NCBI RefSeq assembly: GCF_001043175.1
Contig: NZ_CP011494.1
Coordinates: forward strand, 1,860,001-1,924,000
Reading direction: 5' to 3'
From: Marinobacter psychrophilus
GTDB taxonomy: Bacteria > Pseudomonadota > Gammaproteobacteria > Pseudomonadales > Oleiphilaceae
DNA length: 64,000 bases
The notes under the pieces were generated by a model. That model saw only the letters and a program-made list of their open reading frames with translations, had not been told where the DNA came from and did no database searches. Numbering within the stretch: the stretch's first letter is position 1; every line of letters starts with the position of its first letter. The translations under genes and the position numbers were made by a program. Shown here one piece after another: positions 9,820 to 20,136 of this stretch.

Positions 9820-10170
9820 TTGGCCTGGATAATCACAAAATACGCCATCACAGCTCTGCTTGTGGTTTTGATCTCAGAAGTGGTCAAACGCAGTGATAAG
9901 TTGGGCGCACTGATTGCGGCGTTGCCGATGGTAACGGTCTTAGCCATGATCTGGCTTTACCTGGAGGGCCAGCCAGCCGAAAAGATCAGCAACCACGCCT
10001 GGTATACCTTCTGGTATGTTTTGCCTACGTTACCAATGTTCCTGGTTTTTTCGATCCTTCTGTCTCGGCTCGGCTTTTGGGGGGCTCTTGCGGCAAGTGC
10101 CATTATCGCTGTGGTGTGTTTTAGCGTCTTGGCTCTGGTAGTTAAGCGATTTGGCATTATCTTGCTATAG
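9820..10170 (+). CDS. DUF3147-family small membrane protein
   Basis: About 116 aa with four hydrophobic helices: LAWIITKYAITALLVVLISEVVKR, LGALIAALPMVTVLAMIWLY, a Trp/Pro-rich third helix and a C-terminal helix. The family is DUF3147, of unknown function, recognised from the SDKLGALIAALPMVTVLAMIWLYLEG block. I choose TTG 9820 as the start because AGAGGA lies 7 nt upstream and homologues begin at this point; the longer frame from GTG 9742 has no ribosome site. It sits between the metal repressor and mntP, and nothing in the sequence shows what it transports, if anything. Confidence 0.7.
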   Translation: MAWIITKYAITALLVVLISEVVKRSDKLGALIAALPMVTVLAMIWLYLEGQPAEKISNHAWYTFWYVLPTLPMFLVFSILLSRLGFWGALAASAIIAVVCFSVLALVVKRFGIILL

Positions 10171-10257
10171 CCATAAAGCTTCAGGTGATTGTGAGGTCGC
10201 GGAAGTGGGTTCATTTCTTTGCCACTTGATTTAAAAGTCGGTTGTGTTAAATTTGGC

Positions 10258-10355
10258 GCTCTTTGGGGAGTAGCCTGCTTCCGGCATTCGGAAGAGTTCG
10301 TGTCAACATACCTGGCCAAATGCCATGGTGCGAACACCTCTCGGTTGGCGAGACC
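10258..10355 (+). promoter_or_regulatory. yybP-ykoY manganese riboswitch upstream of mntP
   Basis: Three conserved blocks of the yybP-ykoY aptamer are visible in order: TTTGGGGAGTAGCC (10262-10275), GTCAACATAC (10302-10311) and GCGAGACC (10348-10355). GCCAA (10315-10319) pairs with TTGGC (10345-10349). Downstream, ATATCCA (10362-10368) can pair with TGGATAT (10388-10394), and GGGCGT (10381-10386) with ACGCCC (10407-10412), just before the CGGAG ribosome site. That layout suggests translational control. This RNA class binds Mn2+ and switches on Mn exporters. Confidence 0.88.
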
Positions 10356-10428
10356 ATCGATATATCCATGCCTGATGGTCGGGCGTGTGGATATGTCGTG
10401 GACTCAACGCCCGGCCGGAGAACATCGA

Positions 10429-10986
10429 ATGAACCCCATAGCCCTTCCGTTATTGGCTCTTTCAATGTCTACTGATGCGTTTGCAGTGGCCATATGTAAG
10501 GGCGCAAGCCTTAAAAACCCCCGGTTCTTCGAAGCGTTAAGAATGGGTCTCATTTTTGGATTAATTGAGGCCATTACTCCCCTTATCGGTTGGTTAATCG
10601 GCAATATAGCCGCGCCTTATGTGGATGTTTGGGGTCACTGGATAGCGTTCGCGTTATTGGTGGTTCTTGGCTTACACATGTTTTATGAAGGCCTGAATCC
10701 ATGTAGGGAAGAGATAGAACAACCCTCCAGACATTCTTTTTTTAAGATTGCTTTGACCGCATTTGGCACCAGTATTGATGCGATGGCAGTGGGTGCAAGC
10801 CTGGCATTTTCAGAGGTAAACATATTTCTCGCCGCTGGCCTCATTGGCTTGGCCACAACGGTAATGGTTACGTTAGGCGTCATGTTGGGACGAGTCGTGG
10901 GTTCACTGTTCGGCCAGAAGGCTGAATGTATAGGCGGCCTGACATTGATTGCCGTTGGTGTATGGATATTGTCAGGCAAGTTTTAA
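10429..10986 (+). CDS. mntP: MntP manganese efflux pump
   Basis: Putative Mn2+ exporter of 185 aa (E. coli MntP 188), six helices in two repeats. Each repeat has the family's membrane Asp: [17 protein letters not shown] (about 8-24) and [19 protein letters not shown] (about 108-126). The start is ATG 10429 with CGGAG 8 nt upstream; the same frame is open further upstream, but that stretch is the riboswitch. Exporting excess manganese is the known role of the family, and the riboswitch in the leader supports the assignment independently. Confidence 0.93.
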   Translation: MNPIALPLLALSMSTDAFAVAICKGASLKNPRFFEALRMGLIFGLIEAITPLIGWLIGNIAAPYVDVWGHWIAFALLVVLGLHMFYEGLNPCREEIEQPSRHSFFKIALTAFGTSIDAMAVGASLAFSEVNIFLAAGLIGLATTVMVTLGVMLGRVVGSLFGQKAECIGGLTLIAVGVWILSGKF

Positions 10987-11152
10987 CTCTCAGTAATTGA
11001 TCTATTCCGGGCCAATAAAAATGCAACGGGCAGGTTTCACCTCTCACTGTCACCAAGATCACTTGGCATTTACGCCTCTTTATGCGATAAATTTGAAGGC
11101 AAAATTTTTCTGGCGCAAGTAAAGAGAGTTAAACTAGTTTTTTAAAAAGTCT

Positions 11153-12154
11153 TTACCGGCGATAGTTTCCGACCGTTTTACCCGTCCATTTTTTAAAAGC
11201 ATGACGAAAATTTGTAGCATCACTATAACCTAACCTATCGGCAATTTCGTCGATGCTCAAATTTGTACCCCTAAGATACTCAATCGATAATTTTTTGCGC
11301 ACATCAGATAGAATATTTTGGAAGCTGGTTCCCTGATTAGTAAGTTTTCGACGAAGGGTACGTGAGGACATATTGAAGTGCTTTGCTAAGGTTTCAATAT
11401 TACTCGCACTATGAATGTCTTGCGTCATAACGACAAAAACTTCATGTGCAATGCCACCGGTTGTCGACATTATTAATATAATGTCATCACATAGTTCTTT
11501 TATGGATTGAGAAGTAATGGAATTTGCTTTCTGCAAGGGACTATCTAGCCAGCCACTGTGAAAGCGCAGTTCGTTAAATTCCTGATCGAATCTAACAGGA
11601 CAATCAAGAGTTTCCAGATAAACGTCTGCGTATTCTGTTTTTGGATATTGCGCCCAGATTTCAATGAAACGGAAATCAACACCAACCATGTCTTTGAATA
11701 ATGAATATACGAGAGTAAATTGAACCTCTAAGTTGAATTTATGCAATTCCGAGATTTTAATTAGATCTTCCATTCGAAAAGACGCGACCAAGTTTTCTTC
11801 ATCTATTATTAGTGACATTTTTACGGTTGGCGTTGCCATCTGGTGGTAATTAATTGAAAAAAGTAATGCCTCTCGCAATGTTGCAGATGAAATTAGGGCA
11901 TAACCGTAAAGTCCGTAATCAGTAACACACAATAGGCGACCTGTACGTAGACCAATAGCGGGATCCGTGGATAGACGGGTAGCATTTTTATACGCGAGGA
12001 TGACCTGACGGTGAGAAATACGGGTGCTGTTAGAATTGATATCATCTTCTGACAAGTTGGTACCTTGAAGAAGTTGTTCAGCACTGGTTCCTTGTTTTTG
12101 TAAAATTGAGAGAATCTTGGCAATTTTGTAAGTTGGATATATCTTCGCGTCCAT
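11153..12154 (-). CDS. AraC-family transcriptional regulator
   Basis: 333 aa with an N-terminal arabinose-binding-type (PF12625-like) sensor region (about 15-200) and a C-terminal AraC double helix-turn-helix (about 230-333; RTLRRKLTNQGTSFQNIL and IADRLGYSDATNFRHAFKKW). ATG 12154 is preferred over the TTG 27 nt upstream because AAGGTGAT precedes it. It reads leftward, away from the ALDH-ADH genes, at the left edge of an A+T-rich catabolic island. Control of the aldehyde/alcohol dehydrogenase and hydroxylase operons by the pathway substrate is likely from position but not shown. Confidence 0.83.
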   Translation of the reverse strand: MDAKIYPTYKIAKILSILQKQGTSAEQLLQGTNLSEDDINSNSTRISHRQVILAYKNATRLSTDPAIGLRTGRLLCVTDYGLYGYALISSATLREALLFSINYHQMATPTVKMSLIIDEENLVASFRMEDLIKISELHKFNLEVQFTLVYSLFKDMVGVDFRFIEIWAQYPKTEYADVYLETLDCPVRFDQEFNELRFHSGWLDSPLQKANSITSQSIKELCDDIILIMSTTGGIAHEVFVVMTQDIHSASNIETLAKHFNMSSRTLRRKLTNQGTSFQNILSDVRKKLSIEYLRGTNLSIDEIADRLGYSDATNFRHAFKKWTGKTVGNYRR

Positions 12155-13760
12155 CTTGATCACCTTCAAAAATCGTTGCAATTTAATACGAATTGATTTT
12201 GCACTTAAGCTGGAAGAAGCCTAAATTCTTTTAAAGAACACAAACTTCATCTTTTAACGGTGATGGGTAGTATCATTCAATATTATCAGGTTTAAAATTT
12301 TATCTATAATTATCATATATTTATAGGTCAACTACTAACGAGAAGGTTCATTGGTAGGCACAATATAAAAACAATGATTGACAAGACAACCAACATTATA
12401 ACCGAAAATTGTGCACAAACTAATCAATTTATGGGTCTACCCAGATTATTATCCACCACGGAATACACTCAAAACAGGTTACCCGCCAAGGCCATCTGAC
12501 CTTCCGCAATCTGACCTTGTTTGATCGGAACTCCTCAGCATTGAGATTGACTAACTTCTTAGTGCCTTTGATCGTGAACACGTGAGTAGGAGCCTCATGC
12601 TGCCACTACAGAAGACTTATTCACCATTCCTATAAAGTGAATTGAGCAACTGCGCAATAGATTTCTTACGCGGGGCACACAACAGCGATTCTTGCTGCAC
12701 CAGATTTCAACAGCGTGATTGTGTGATTTTGGCACCGCATTATCTTACTAGAAGCTGTGTATCTGCGTTGACCGAAGTACGCTTGAACGATCTGGAGCTT
12801 GGTCCCAGTGCTCGGCTGCGCTTCTGCGGAAAGAGATGTTAAGAGCGTGTGACTCCGTTGTGGTCTGGGACGGCCATGAAGCTTTAAAGCTGGCGGCAAG
12901 CTTGAAATCGAGTTAGCTATTGCGCACTAGCCAAATTTGGTCAAGCAACGGGTATTGCGACATCTAGTTCAAAACTCAAATGCTAGGCAATTGCTGTAAG
13001 TTAACGTAGATATAACCGTCACTGTCCTTTGGCTAAATTATGAAAGCCAAGTGACAATCCGCGAACGTGTCGACGCGGATCTGGCGACTAAGGAGCATGT
13101 ATTAAAAAGCCTTCGCACTCCGCCAAACGCATCGGTGCGATACCTCCTGAAGGATTGCACTTTATAATTTCTGATAAAGCTTTTATAGGTATATAAATTA
13201 AGATGATGGACTAACTTGTTGTCTTTTGTAAGAAAACTGATTCCTGTTGGTGTCTAATGTACGGCGTGGCTAAAAAAAGGCTAAGAAAAGTTCATTAGCC
13301 CTAGTAACCCAGCGACGGACATCGATAGGCTAATTTTTCTGTCTTAGCTCGAAGGGCTAATAGTAAAGGTACCAAAGTCGTATATATTTTTAAGCTGCTC
13401 TTTACAGTAAAAATGCGCCGTAGAAATTGCAGACTCATCGTAGATGCAGATTTTGTGCTTAAAAATAGTTTTTGATAAAAACCGGTCAACCTAAGAAAAT
13501 GTTTCTAATATCAAAAAATTTAACTATGTTTCATTTGAAGTCATAATACTCTGTTTAGGCTGTTCGTTTTAAAACATACTTTATACACATAGAATATATA
13601 GTGAAAGCCTTAAGATTAACAAAGCAAAAATGCTATATGTCCGAGATTCACACAACAATGACCCACTTGGACCTAGATATTTATTGTAGTCAAAGTGATA
13701 GTATAATTGGCGTTAAATGCGTAACGCGTGAAAAAATTTAGTTAAATAGCGGAGGCATGT
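12155..13760. other. 1.6-kb A+T-rich region without a convincing gene
   Basis: The gap between the AraC gene and the ALDH gene contains only short, unsupported frames (largest about 77 codons, no ribosome site). It is A+T-rich with stop codons in all frames, apart from a G+C-richer patch at about 12640-12960 that looks like decayed coding DNA; I could not identify it. The right end (about 13650-13760) is the promoter region of the ALDH operon. Its length is unusual for a bacterial intergenic region. Confidence 0.6.
13702..13726 (+). promoter_or_regulatory. possible promoter and inverted repeat of the ALDH-ADH operon
   Basis: A perfect TATAAT lies at 13702-13707, 53 nt before the ALDH start, with no good -35 at the right distance, as expected for an activator-dependent promoter. 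Immediately downstream CGTTA (13711-13715) and TAACG (13722-13726) form an inverted repeat. The ALDH ribosome site is GGAGG at 13751-13755. The AraC protein at 11153-12154 is the obvious candidate activator; this is inference. Confidence 0.3.
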
Positions 13761-15164
13761 ATGCGAACAGTAAAATTACTGATCAATGGGCAGTTAGTTA
13801 ATGGCCATAAAAATATAGATGTAATCAACCCTGCGACTGGCAAAGCTTTTATGCAGATCCCAGTAGCTTCCGAAGCTCAAGCACTTGAAGCTGTAGTTGC
13901 GGCTAAAGCGGCATTCCCCGGCTGGGCAGCAACTAAGATCGAAGATCGCCAAGCAATGCTCCGTAAGCTAGCCGATCGCTTGCAAGAGAACGCGGAAGAA
14001 TTTGCGAAGGTACTTGTACTAGAGCAGGGCAAGCCGCTTGCGGAAGCCACTGCAGAAGTTCTTTATGCGGAGACCTTTTTACGATATTTTGCAGCCTTTA
14101 ATTCAAGCATGGAAACAATTCAAGACGATGATGAAATGCAAGTTGAAGTTTATCGCAAACCTCTTGGTGTTGTAGTAGGTATTGCACCCTGGAATCTACC
14201 GCTTCTAATAGGTGCCAATAAACTTGGGCCTGCTCTCGTTACTGGTAATACCATTATTTTAAAACCAGCTCCAACAACAAGTGTTACATCACTTATGCTG
14301 GGTGAGTTAGCTAAAAATATTTTCCCGGCGGGCGTCATCAATATCATTGCCGACGAAAATGATTTGGGTCCGATTTTGAGCAGTCATCCCGATGTTGCAA
14401 AAGTCAGTTTTACAGGGTCTACCGTTACGGGGCGAAAAGTTGCACAAACAGCAGCATCTTCACTAAAAAGACTTACGTTAGAACTTGGCGGTAACGACGC
14501 AGGTATTGTTTTAGATGATGTCGACGTTTCAAAAATAGCGGAACGGATATTCGCAGGTGCATTTATGAACTGTGGACAAGTCTGCATCGCCTTAAAACGT
14601 TTATACGTACACGAAAACCAATATGATGAAATGTGTGATGCATTGGCAAATATTGCAAATAATACTAAGGTCGGAGACGGACTCGACAACGGAGTAAAAA
14701 TTGGTCCACTACAAAATTTCATGCAATTTGAAAAGGCCCAAAAATATCTAGGCATCGCTGCCCGTGACGGAAAAGTTATTGCAGGCGGCGCGGTTCTAGA
14801 TCGGCAAGGTTATTTTATTCAACCGACTATCGTACGCGACATTGATGATAGTTCACCACTAGTATCAGAAGAACAATTCGCGCCAATTTTACCAATTATA
14901 AAGTACAGGGATGTGAATGACGTTATTAAACGTGCCAACAACTCTGAATATGGTCTTGGTGGTTCTGTGTGGTCATCTGACGTTATTCGAGCAAAGGAAG
15001 TTGCATCTCAAATTTCCACCGGTACCGTTTGGATCAATCACCACTTGCATTTTGGTCCACACATACCGTTCGCAGGAGCTAAACAATCTGGATTGGGAGT
15101 TGAATTCAGCAAAGAAGGTATTTCAGAATTTACTCAATGCAGCGTCATTAGTGTTGCAAAATAG
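13761..15164 (+). CDS. NAD(P)-dependent aldehyde dehydrogenase
   Basis: 467 aa, standard ALDH-superfamily length. Catalytic Cys275 sits in the NCGQVCIALKR motif, the general base Glu241 in TLELGGND, and the cofactor-binding region shows PWNLPLL and GSTVTGRKV. It would oxidise an aldehyde to a carboxylic acid in the cytoplasm. GGAGG lies 5 nt before ATG 13761. It is followed 36 nt later by a zinc alcohol dehydrogenase and converges on a leftward operon for a membrane oxygenase, a FadL-type porin and an acyl-CoA ligase, so it probably performs the second dehydrogenation of that pathway. The substrate is not readable from the sequence. Confidence 0.88.
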   Translation: MRTVKLLINGQLVNGHKNIDVINPATGKAFMQIPVASEAQALEAVVAAKAAFPGWAATKIEDRQAMLRKLADRLQENAEEFAKVLVLEQGKPLAEATAEVLYAETFLRYFAAFNSSMETIQDDDEMQVEVYRKPLGVVVGIAPWNLPLLIGANKLGPALVTGNTIILKPAPTTSVTSLMLGELAKNIFPAGVINIIADENDLGPILSSHPDVAKVSFTGSTVTGRKVAQTAASSLKRLTLELGGNDAGIVLDDVDVSKIAERIFAGAFMNCGQVCIALKRLYVHENQYDEMCDALANIANNTKVGDGLDNGVKIGPLQNFMQFEKAQKYLGIAARDGKVIAGGAVLDRQGYFIQPTIVRDIDDSSPLVSEEQFAPILPIIKYRDVNDVIKRANNSEYGLGGSVWSSDVIRAKEVASQISTGTVWINHHLHFGPHIPFAGAKQSGLGVEFSKEGISEFTQCSVISVAK

Positions 15165-15200
15165 AAAAGCGATTAATAATAAATACAATAGGAACGCATT

Positions 15201-16304
15201 ATGGATATAATTGCTGCAGTAACTCGCGGAAAATCAGAAGATTTTTTAGTGGAAACCATTCAAATTGATGACCCACGGCCTGGTGAAGTTCGAGTAAAAG
15301 TTATAGCAACAGGTATGTGCCACACAGACCTGGTAGTTAGAGATCAATATTTGCCTGTTCCTTTGCCAGCAGTGTTAGGTCACGAGGCTGCAGGAATTGT
15401 TGATGCAGTTGGTGAGGGAGTTAAAAAGTTAAAGCCTGGAGACCACGTTGTAATGACCTTCGATTCATGTCATCAGTGCCCAAGCTGTTACGAAGGCGAC
15501 ACAGTTTACTGCGAAAATTTTCTTGGTATCAACTTACTAAGCGCAGCTCGCCCTGATGGTTCTACCACACTAAGCCGTAATAACGAAGTGATACATAGCA
15601 ATTTTTTTCAACAATCTTCATTCGCAAGTTATGCAATGGGTACAGAGGATAGTGTCGTTAAGGTGACAAAAGATGTTGAACTGGAAATTCTTGGTCCCTT
15701 AGGTTGTGGTATACAAACTGGTGCTGGTGCCGTTATGAACAGTCTTGCACCGGAAGCAGGTTCCACAATTGCGATATTTGGTGCAGGCTCCGTTGGTTTG
15801 TCTGCAATCATGGCTGCACGCATTGTAGGTTGCACTATTATTATAGCTGTAGACATTATGCCAAGTCGCCTTAAAATAGCTCTGGAACTAGGCGCTACAC
15901 ATACATTAAATCCTCAAGATGGTGATATAGTTGAAGCTATTCATGCCATTACGGGCGGCGGCGTAAATTATTCCCTGGAAGCAACTGCTATTCCGGCTGT
16001 ATTCTGTCAAGCTGTTGATAGTTTGGCTGTACGGGGTGTTTGTGGCTTAATCGGTCTTCCACCGGCAGGTACAAAGGTAAGTCTCGATATGGTAAATTTA
16101 CTTCTGGGTCGAACGGTTCGGGGTATTATAGAAGGAGACAGCAAGCCTGATACTTTTATTCCTAAACTAATTGAATTATACCGGCAAGGTCGCTTTCCAT
16201 TTGACAAACTTATAAAGTTCTATGATTTAAAGGATATCAATCAAGCAGCGCACGACAGTGAAACCGGATTGGTTATCAAACCTATTATAAGGATGCCTCA
16301 TTAA
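15201..16304 (+). CDS. zinc-dependent (aryl/allylic-type) alcohol dehydrogenase
   Basis: Medium-chain zinc alcohol dehydrogenase of 367 aa. The catalytic zinc ligands Cys40, His61 and Cys169 are present, the structural zinc lobe has Cys90, Cys93, Cys96 and Cys104, and the Rossmann motif GAGSVG lies at about 194-199. The overall pattern (CHTDLVVRDQYLPVPLPAVLGHE, GCGIQTGAGAV) resembles benzyl-alcohol/geraniol-type dehydrogenases (XylB/GeoA-like) more than ethanol dehydrogenases. AGGAA precedes the ATG. It would convert the alcohol made by the membrane oxygenase encoded on the facing strand to the aldehyde used by the upstream ALDH. Confidence 0.88.
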   Translation: MDIIAAVTRGKSEDFLVETIQIDDPRPGEVRVKVIATGMCHTDLVVRDQYLPVPLPAVLGHEAAGIVDAVGEGVKKLKPGDHVVMTFDSCHQCPSCYEGDTVYCENFLGINLLSAARPDGSTTLSRNNEVIHSNFFQQSSFASYAMGTEDSVVKVTKDVELEILGPLGCGIQTGAGAVMNSLAPEAGSTIAIFGAGSVGLSAIMAARIVGCTIIIAVDIMPSRLKIALELGATHTLNPQDGDIVEAIHAITGGGVNYSLEATAIPAVFCQAVDSLAVRGVCGLIGLPPAGTKVSLDMVNLLLGRTVRGIIEGDSKPDTFIPKLIELYRQGRFPFDKLIKFYDLKDINQAAHDSETGLVIKPIIRMPH

Positions 16305-16987
16305 TAGTTAATTATAAATCTGATTACGCAACCGTCACAATAGTAGATGCTATGTCAATAAAATGATGGTTAACTTTTTTAAACGGCAAGGTTGCAAGCC
16401 AACTAGTCGATTGTGCATAATGCCGTTAATGTCACTATATTTGAGTGTTTTACGTAAAAAATGCTCTTCAACCGGTTATCATTTTACTGATAAACTATTT
16501 GAAGAGCATTAACTTGATATTCCATTAGTAAGTGAAGCTTATAGTTGCAGAAAAACCCACAGTTGTTTCTTTATGTTCAGAAAATTTGCTGTAGATATTA
16601 TATTTTTGAATGTTAAGATTTTAAGTCCTATTGTCGTATGTAGAATTAATTGATTCATTACCCGTAGGTTCTTTTAAGGAAGGTGAGGTATAAAAAAAAT
16701 GAGTAAGTCACTCGGTGCATAGCGACAACAAACTGGTTTCAACAAAGGAAATGCAGGAATCATTATTTGTGCATGATACCGGTATTTCTAATATAGAAAT
16801 TTTGCAATTGTTAGATTACGGAATATTAAAATCACCAACAATAGTATAAGTTTCTTTGTTTTTGTACGACCGTATAATTTATTTTTTCCTTTAAATGACG
16901 GGTGTTTTATTTAAAAATAAAAAATTAAGAAACACATAATACTTTAACTAAAATCAGCTAAAGATCCTCGAAACATATCTGCAGTCA
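16305..16987. other. convergent intergenic region with terminator and no supported gene
   Basis: A 683-bp A+T-rich stretch lies between the ADH stop and the acyl-CoA ligase stop, where the two operons of the island meet. It holds the terminator hairpin described separately. Two tiny frames occur, a 7-codon one at about 16700 after a good ribosome site and a 32-codon one at 16751-16849 (starts MQESLFVHDTG). Neither resembles a known protein, and I treat them as chance or relic frames. Confidence 0.5.
16456..16509 (-). terminator. rho-independent terminator of the leftward ligase operon
   Basis: ATGCTCTTCAA (16461-16471) and TTGAAGAGCAT (16499-16509) form a perfect 11-bp stem, with a second inner stem TTATC/GATAA. 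Read leftward the stem is followed by a T run (A6 at 16456-16461 on the plus strand), the classic intrinsic terminator pattern. On the plus strand there is no T run, although the hairpin may still slow transcription coming from the ADH gene. Confidence 0.75.
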
Positions 16988-18649
16988 TTATTTTTGTTCG
17001 CTTAAAATACGTTCTTCTCCATAATAAATATCTGGGAATTGATAGTCTAAAACCAACTTTCGCAGGCACTTTTTTGAAATTTTACCAGTAGCCGTGTGAG
17101 GAATCTTATCAATTAAAATAAGCCCGTTGGGAAGCCACCATTTTGCTACTAAAGGTTTAAGGTGCTCATTCATATCTTCAAGATTTAGAGTCTTGCCTTC
17201 TTTTAAGAACACAAATATCAGTGGACGCTCTTCCCATTTAGGATGAAAGTGACTGATCACGGCTGCTTCTTGAACTGCTGGGTGAGAAAGTGCTGCATTT
17301 TCGATGTCTATAGAGCTGATCCACTCACCTCCTGATTTGATAACATCTTTCGAACGATCGGTGATTTGCATATACCCGCTTCTATTAATCGTCGCTACAT
17401 CTCCTGTTTCAAACCACATATCATCGTCAAGTGCAGTTGTATCAGACTTAAAGTACTGTTTCAGAACCCAAGGACCACGTGACATTAAATTACCCTGAGT
17501 CCTACCATCCCAAGGTAAGAAATCACCGGTATCAGATTTAATTGACATTTCAATACCCATAACACCGCGTCCCTGCATACATTGCAGGTTATTAAGCTCA
17601 TCTCCACTTAAATTTGAGTTCAGACTATTCGGTTTACAAACTGTTCCGAGTGGACTAAGTTCAGTCATACCCCAAACGTGACTTACCCACACTCCGTACT
17701 TATCTTTAAATGTTTTAATCATAGATCGAGGAGCAGATGAGCCCCCGATGATGATATTTTCTATTTTACCTAAGCCTTTTCCGGTTTTCTCAAGGTAGGT
17801 CAGTAATCCAGACCAAATGGTGGGTACCGCGGCACTAATTGTTACTCCCTCATCAACAATGAGATTGTGAAGAGTTTCAGCGTCGTGATGTGGTCCAATC
17901 AGAACTAATTTGGCACCGAGGCCTGCGGTGCCATAGGGAATCCCCCATGCATTGGCGTGAAACATGGGTACGACGGGCATCACTACGTCGAGTGATCCTA
18001 TGTTAAAGGCATCTTTGCCCATAGCTGACATGGTGTGAAGGTAATTTGAACGGTGACTATAAAGCACGCCTTTTGGGTCGCCAGTGGTTCCAGATGTATA
18101 GCAGAGAGAGCTGGCAGTATTTTCGTTAAATTCAGGCCATGAGTATTGACCATTTTCACCGTTGAGTAATTCCTCATAACATAAAAAATGCACTGAGCTT
18201 TGGGCAGGCATGTGCTCTGGGCCTACCATGATTACAAAATGTTTGACTGTTTCTAATTGGCTAGCAATGTCTTGCACGATTGAGACAAAAGATAGATCAA
18301 CAAACAATACAATATCTTCGGCGTGATTAATTATGTAAATCAGTTGTTCCGGGAATAAACGGGGGTTGACTGTATGTGTCACTGCTCCCATGCCTGAAGT
18401 ACCAAACCAAATTTCTAAGTGGCGGTGCGTATTCCAGGCCAGTGTACCGACGCGGTCTCCTGATTTTATACCTAAACGGCTAAGTGTTTGCGCTATTTTT
18501 TTCGAACGCTGCGAAACGGCGCCGTAATTTGTTCTAAGCATGCCGCCTTCCGGCAGCATGCTAATAATTTCAACCTCAGTATGATTTTTTTCTGAAAACT
18601 GTATAAACCTAGAAATTAAAAGAGGCCAGTCTTGCATCAATCCGTTCAT
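16988..18649 (-). CDS. AMP-forming fatty/aryl acyl-CoA synthetase
   Basis: Adenylate-forming ligase of about 553 aa that would activate the carboxylic acid made by the ALDH to its CoA thioester. The phosphate-binding loop [16 protein letters not shown], the WGMTELSP motif, the [23 protein letters not shown] region and the C-terminal lysine motif [11 protein letters not shown] are all intact. The family is closest to AlkK/medium-chain acyl-CoA ligases. I start it at ATG 18649, 10 nt after the FadL stop, with AGAGA upstream; the longer open frame (to 18694) would overlap fadL. It is the last gene of the leftward operon, 480 nt before an intrinsic terminator. Confidence 0.87.
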   Translation of the reverse strand: MNGLMQDWPLLISRFIQFSEKNHTEVEIISMLPEGGMLRTNYGAVSQRSKKIAQTLSRLGIKSGDRVGTLAWNTHRHLEIWFGTSGMGAVTHTVNPRLFPEQLIYIINHAEDIVLFVDLSFVSIVQDIASQLETVKHFVIMVGPEHMPAQSSVHFLCYEELLNGENGQYSWPEFNENTASSLCYTSGTTGDPKGVLYSHRSNYLHTMSAMGKDAFNIGSLDVVMPVVPMFHANAWGIPYGTAGLGAKLVLIGPHHDAETLHNLIVDEGVTISAAVPTIWSGLLTYLEKTGKGLGKIENIIIGGSSAPRSMIKTFKDKYGVWVSHVWGMTELSPLGTVCKPNSLNSNLSGDELNNLQCMQGRGVMGIEMSIKSDTGDFLPWDGRTQGNLMSRGPWVLKQYFKSDTTALDDDMWFETGDVATINRSGYMQITDRSKDVIKSGGEWISSIDIENAALSHPAVQEAAVISHFHPKWEERPLIFVFLKEGKTLNLEDMNEHLKPLVAKWWLPNGLILIDKIPHTATGKISKKCLRKLVLDYQFPDIYYGEERILSEQK

Positions 18650-18659
18650 TTTTTTATCT

Positions 18660-20117
18660 CTAGTTACCAAAGTTATATTGGGCTGATAAACCAAAGGCTA
18701 ATATTGTACCGCCATACTTAAAGGAATCTCTGTTAGATGTGAAACTCAGCGTATCAGCGTCGATGAGGTTAGGTAGAGAAAATCCACCTAGGTTTTGACT
18801 TTTACCGACTGCAATTTCACGATCTTTATAATTTGTGACTTGTATTGCGGTTGATAAAATCCATCCGGATTTATTTTCATTGGCCCTTTGATCATAGCTC
18901 ACGCCAAAACTAAAGATATTGCGGTCGGAATCATAAACAAGAATATCAACATACTGATCATCAAAGATAGACTCGTCGAACGCATAGCCAGCCATTAATG
19001 TTGTGTGGTTCGTTATCTTATATTCTAAGCCGGTTCGCAAAGTCCAGGCATTGTTGGCTTTGTAATCTACTTGTAAGTCATTTATAAAGCCAATAAGCGG
19101 AGCATCAAATTTAAATTTTGTAGTTGAACCAATGCCATCAGCACTTGCCCAATTGGTCCATTGAGTATCAACAGACCAAGCAAGTTTGTTGGGAATCAAC
19201 TGGTATTCTGCGCCAACTTGTATATGGCCCGGCATATCCAACTCTAGATCGTACCGCACGGTCTGCTTGCCTAAGCCAGCTGGGTCCAGATCTAGTGTTA
19301 AATCGCCGGAAAAACTCATGTCAGTTTTGCTTCGGTAAACCGCTCCAAGTCGCAGACGAGGTGTTGCCTGATACTGCATGCCCAAGGTGAAAGAAAATTC
19401 GTTGAAAGAGGATTCAAAGCTGTCTGGTGGGATACCCAAGCCAACAGAATTATCGGTGTTTGTGGTAATTGAGCCTATCACTGGAGAGTTAAATGTTGTC
19501 GGTATTATGGTTCCGGCTCCACCGAGGGCGGGTGGTAAGGCTGCACCAAAACTTTGTGGAAGAAGGGACTCTGTGCGCAATTGTTTTAGGGCTATAATGT
19601 TTGATGATATTCCGACGGAAAATTTTTCATTTACTTTGTAAGCCAAAGTTGGAGATAGTTCTATGACAAACAACGACTGATCCGACATGTTAAAGCGATG
19701 AATCCCTTCATTATTTTCCCAATCGGCGGTAATTGCAAAAGGTGCCCCAAGGCCTAACCCAAGTGTTAGGTCCTTGGAAACAGGAGTATAGAAGGCCAAA
19801 GTCGGTGCAATAGCGACTTGACCTTCGGTGTTGGTTCTGTCAATCGAATGTCTTCCACCACTGTCTTGTAGATCGACCCCTGTGGTGTCTAACAGCCTGA
19901 GATTACCGCCAATAATCGTGTTTTCGAAGGCTGAAGCAGCAGCTGGGTTGTGATAAAACGCAGCGAAATCACCTTCTTTTGCAACACAGGCTCCCCCGAC
20001 AGCGATACACTGTTCACTCATGCCAAGTGATTGAGTCCAACCAGCTGTAACGGGCCCTGCGGCTAAAAACACAATGGTACTAAACGCTATTTTTTTGTAA
20101 TTTAGTTTCATATTCAC
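18660..20117 (-). CDS. FadL/TodX-family outer-membrane hydrophobic-compound porin
   Basis: Outer-membrane beta-barrel transporter of 485 aa. A signal peptide (about 1-26, hydrophobic IAFSTIVFLAAGPVTAG) is followed by the OMPP1/FadL/TodX signature near the mature N-terminus (GGACVAKEGDFAAFYHNPAAAS), which forms the hatch, and by alternating beta strands ending in Phe-Gly-Asn. Proteins of this family take up fatty acids, alkanes or aromatic hydrocarbons (TodX, XylN). It lies 19 nt after the oxygenase gene and 10 nt before the ligase gene, so it would admit the pathway's substrate. Confidence 0.88.
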   Translation of the reverse strand: MNMKLNYKKIAFSTIVFLAAGPVTAGWTQSLGMSEQCIAVGGACVAKEGDFAAFYHNPAAASAFENTIIGGNLRLLDTTGVDLQDSGGRHSIDRTNTEGQVAIAPTLAFYTPVSKDLTLGLGLGAPFAITADWENNEGIHRFNMSDQSLFVIELSPTLAYKVNEKFSVGISSNIIALKQLRTESLLPQSFGAALPPALGGAGTIIPTTFNSPVIGSITTNTDNSVGLGIPPDSFESSFNEFSFTLGMQYQATPRLRLGAVYRSKTDMSFSGDLTLDLDPAGLGKQTVRYDLELDMPGHIQVGAEYQLIPNKLAWSVDTQWTNWASADGIGSTTKFKFDAPLIGFINDLQVDYKANNAWTLRTGLEYKITNHTTLMAGYAFDESIFDDQYVDILVYDSDRNIFSFGVSYDQRANENKSGWILSTAIQVTNYKDREIAVGKSQNLGGFSLPNLIDADTLSFTSNRDSFKYGGTILAFGLSAQYNFGN

Positions 20118-20136
20118 GTCCAGTTATAATTTATGC

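Noticed and set aside
12642..12899. Short overlapping frames in the 1.6-kb gap, considered as transposase remnants
   Set aside because: No recognisable transposase motif, terminal inverted repeats or target duplication.
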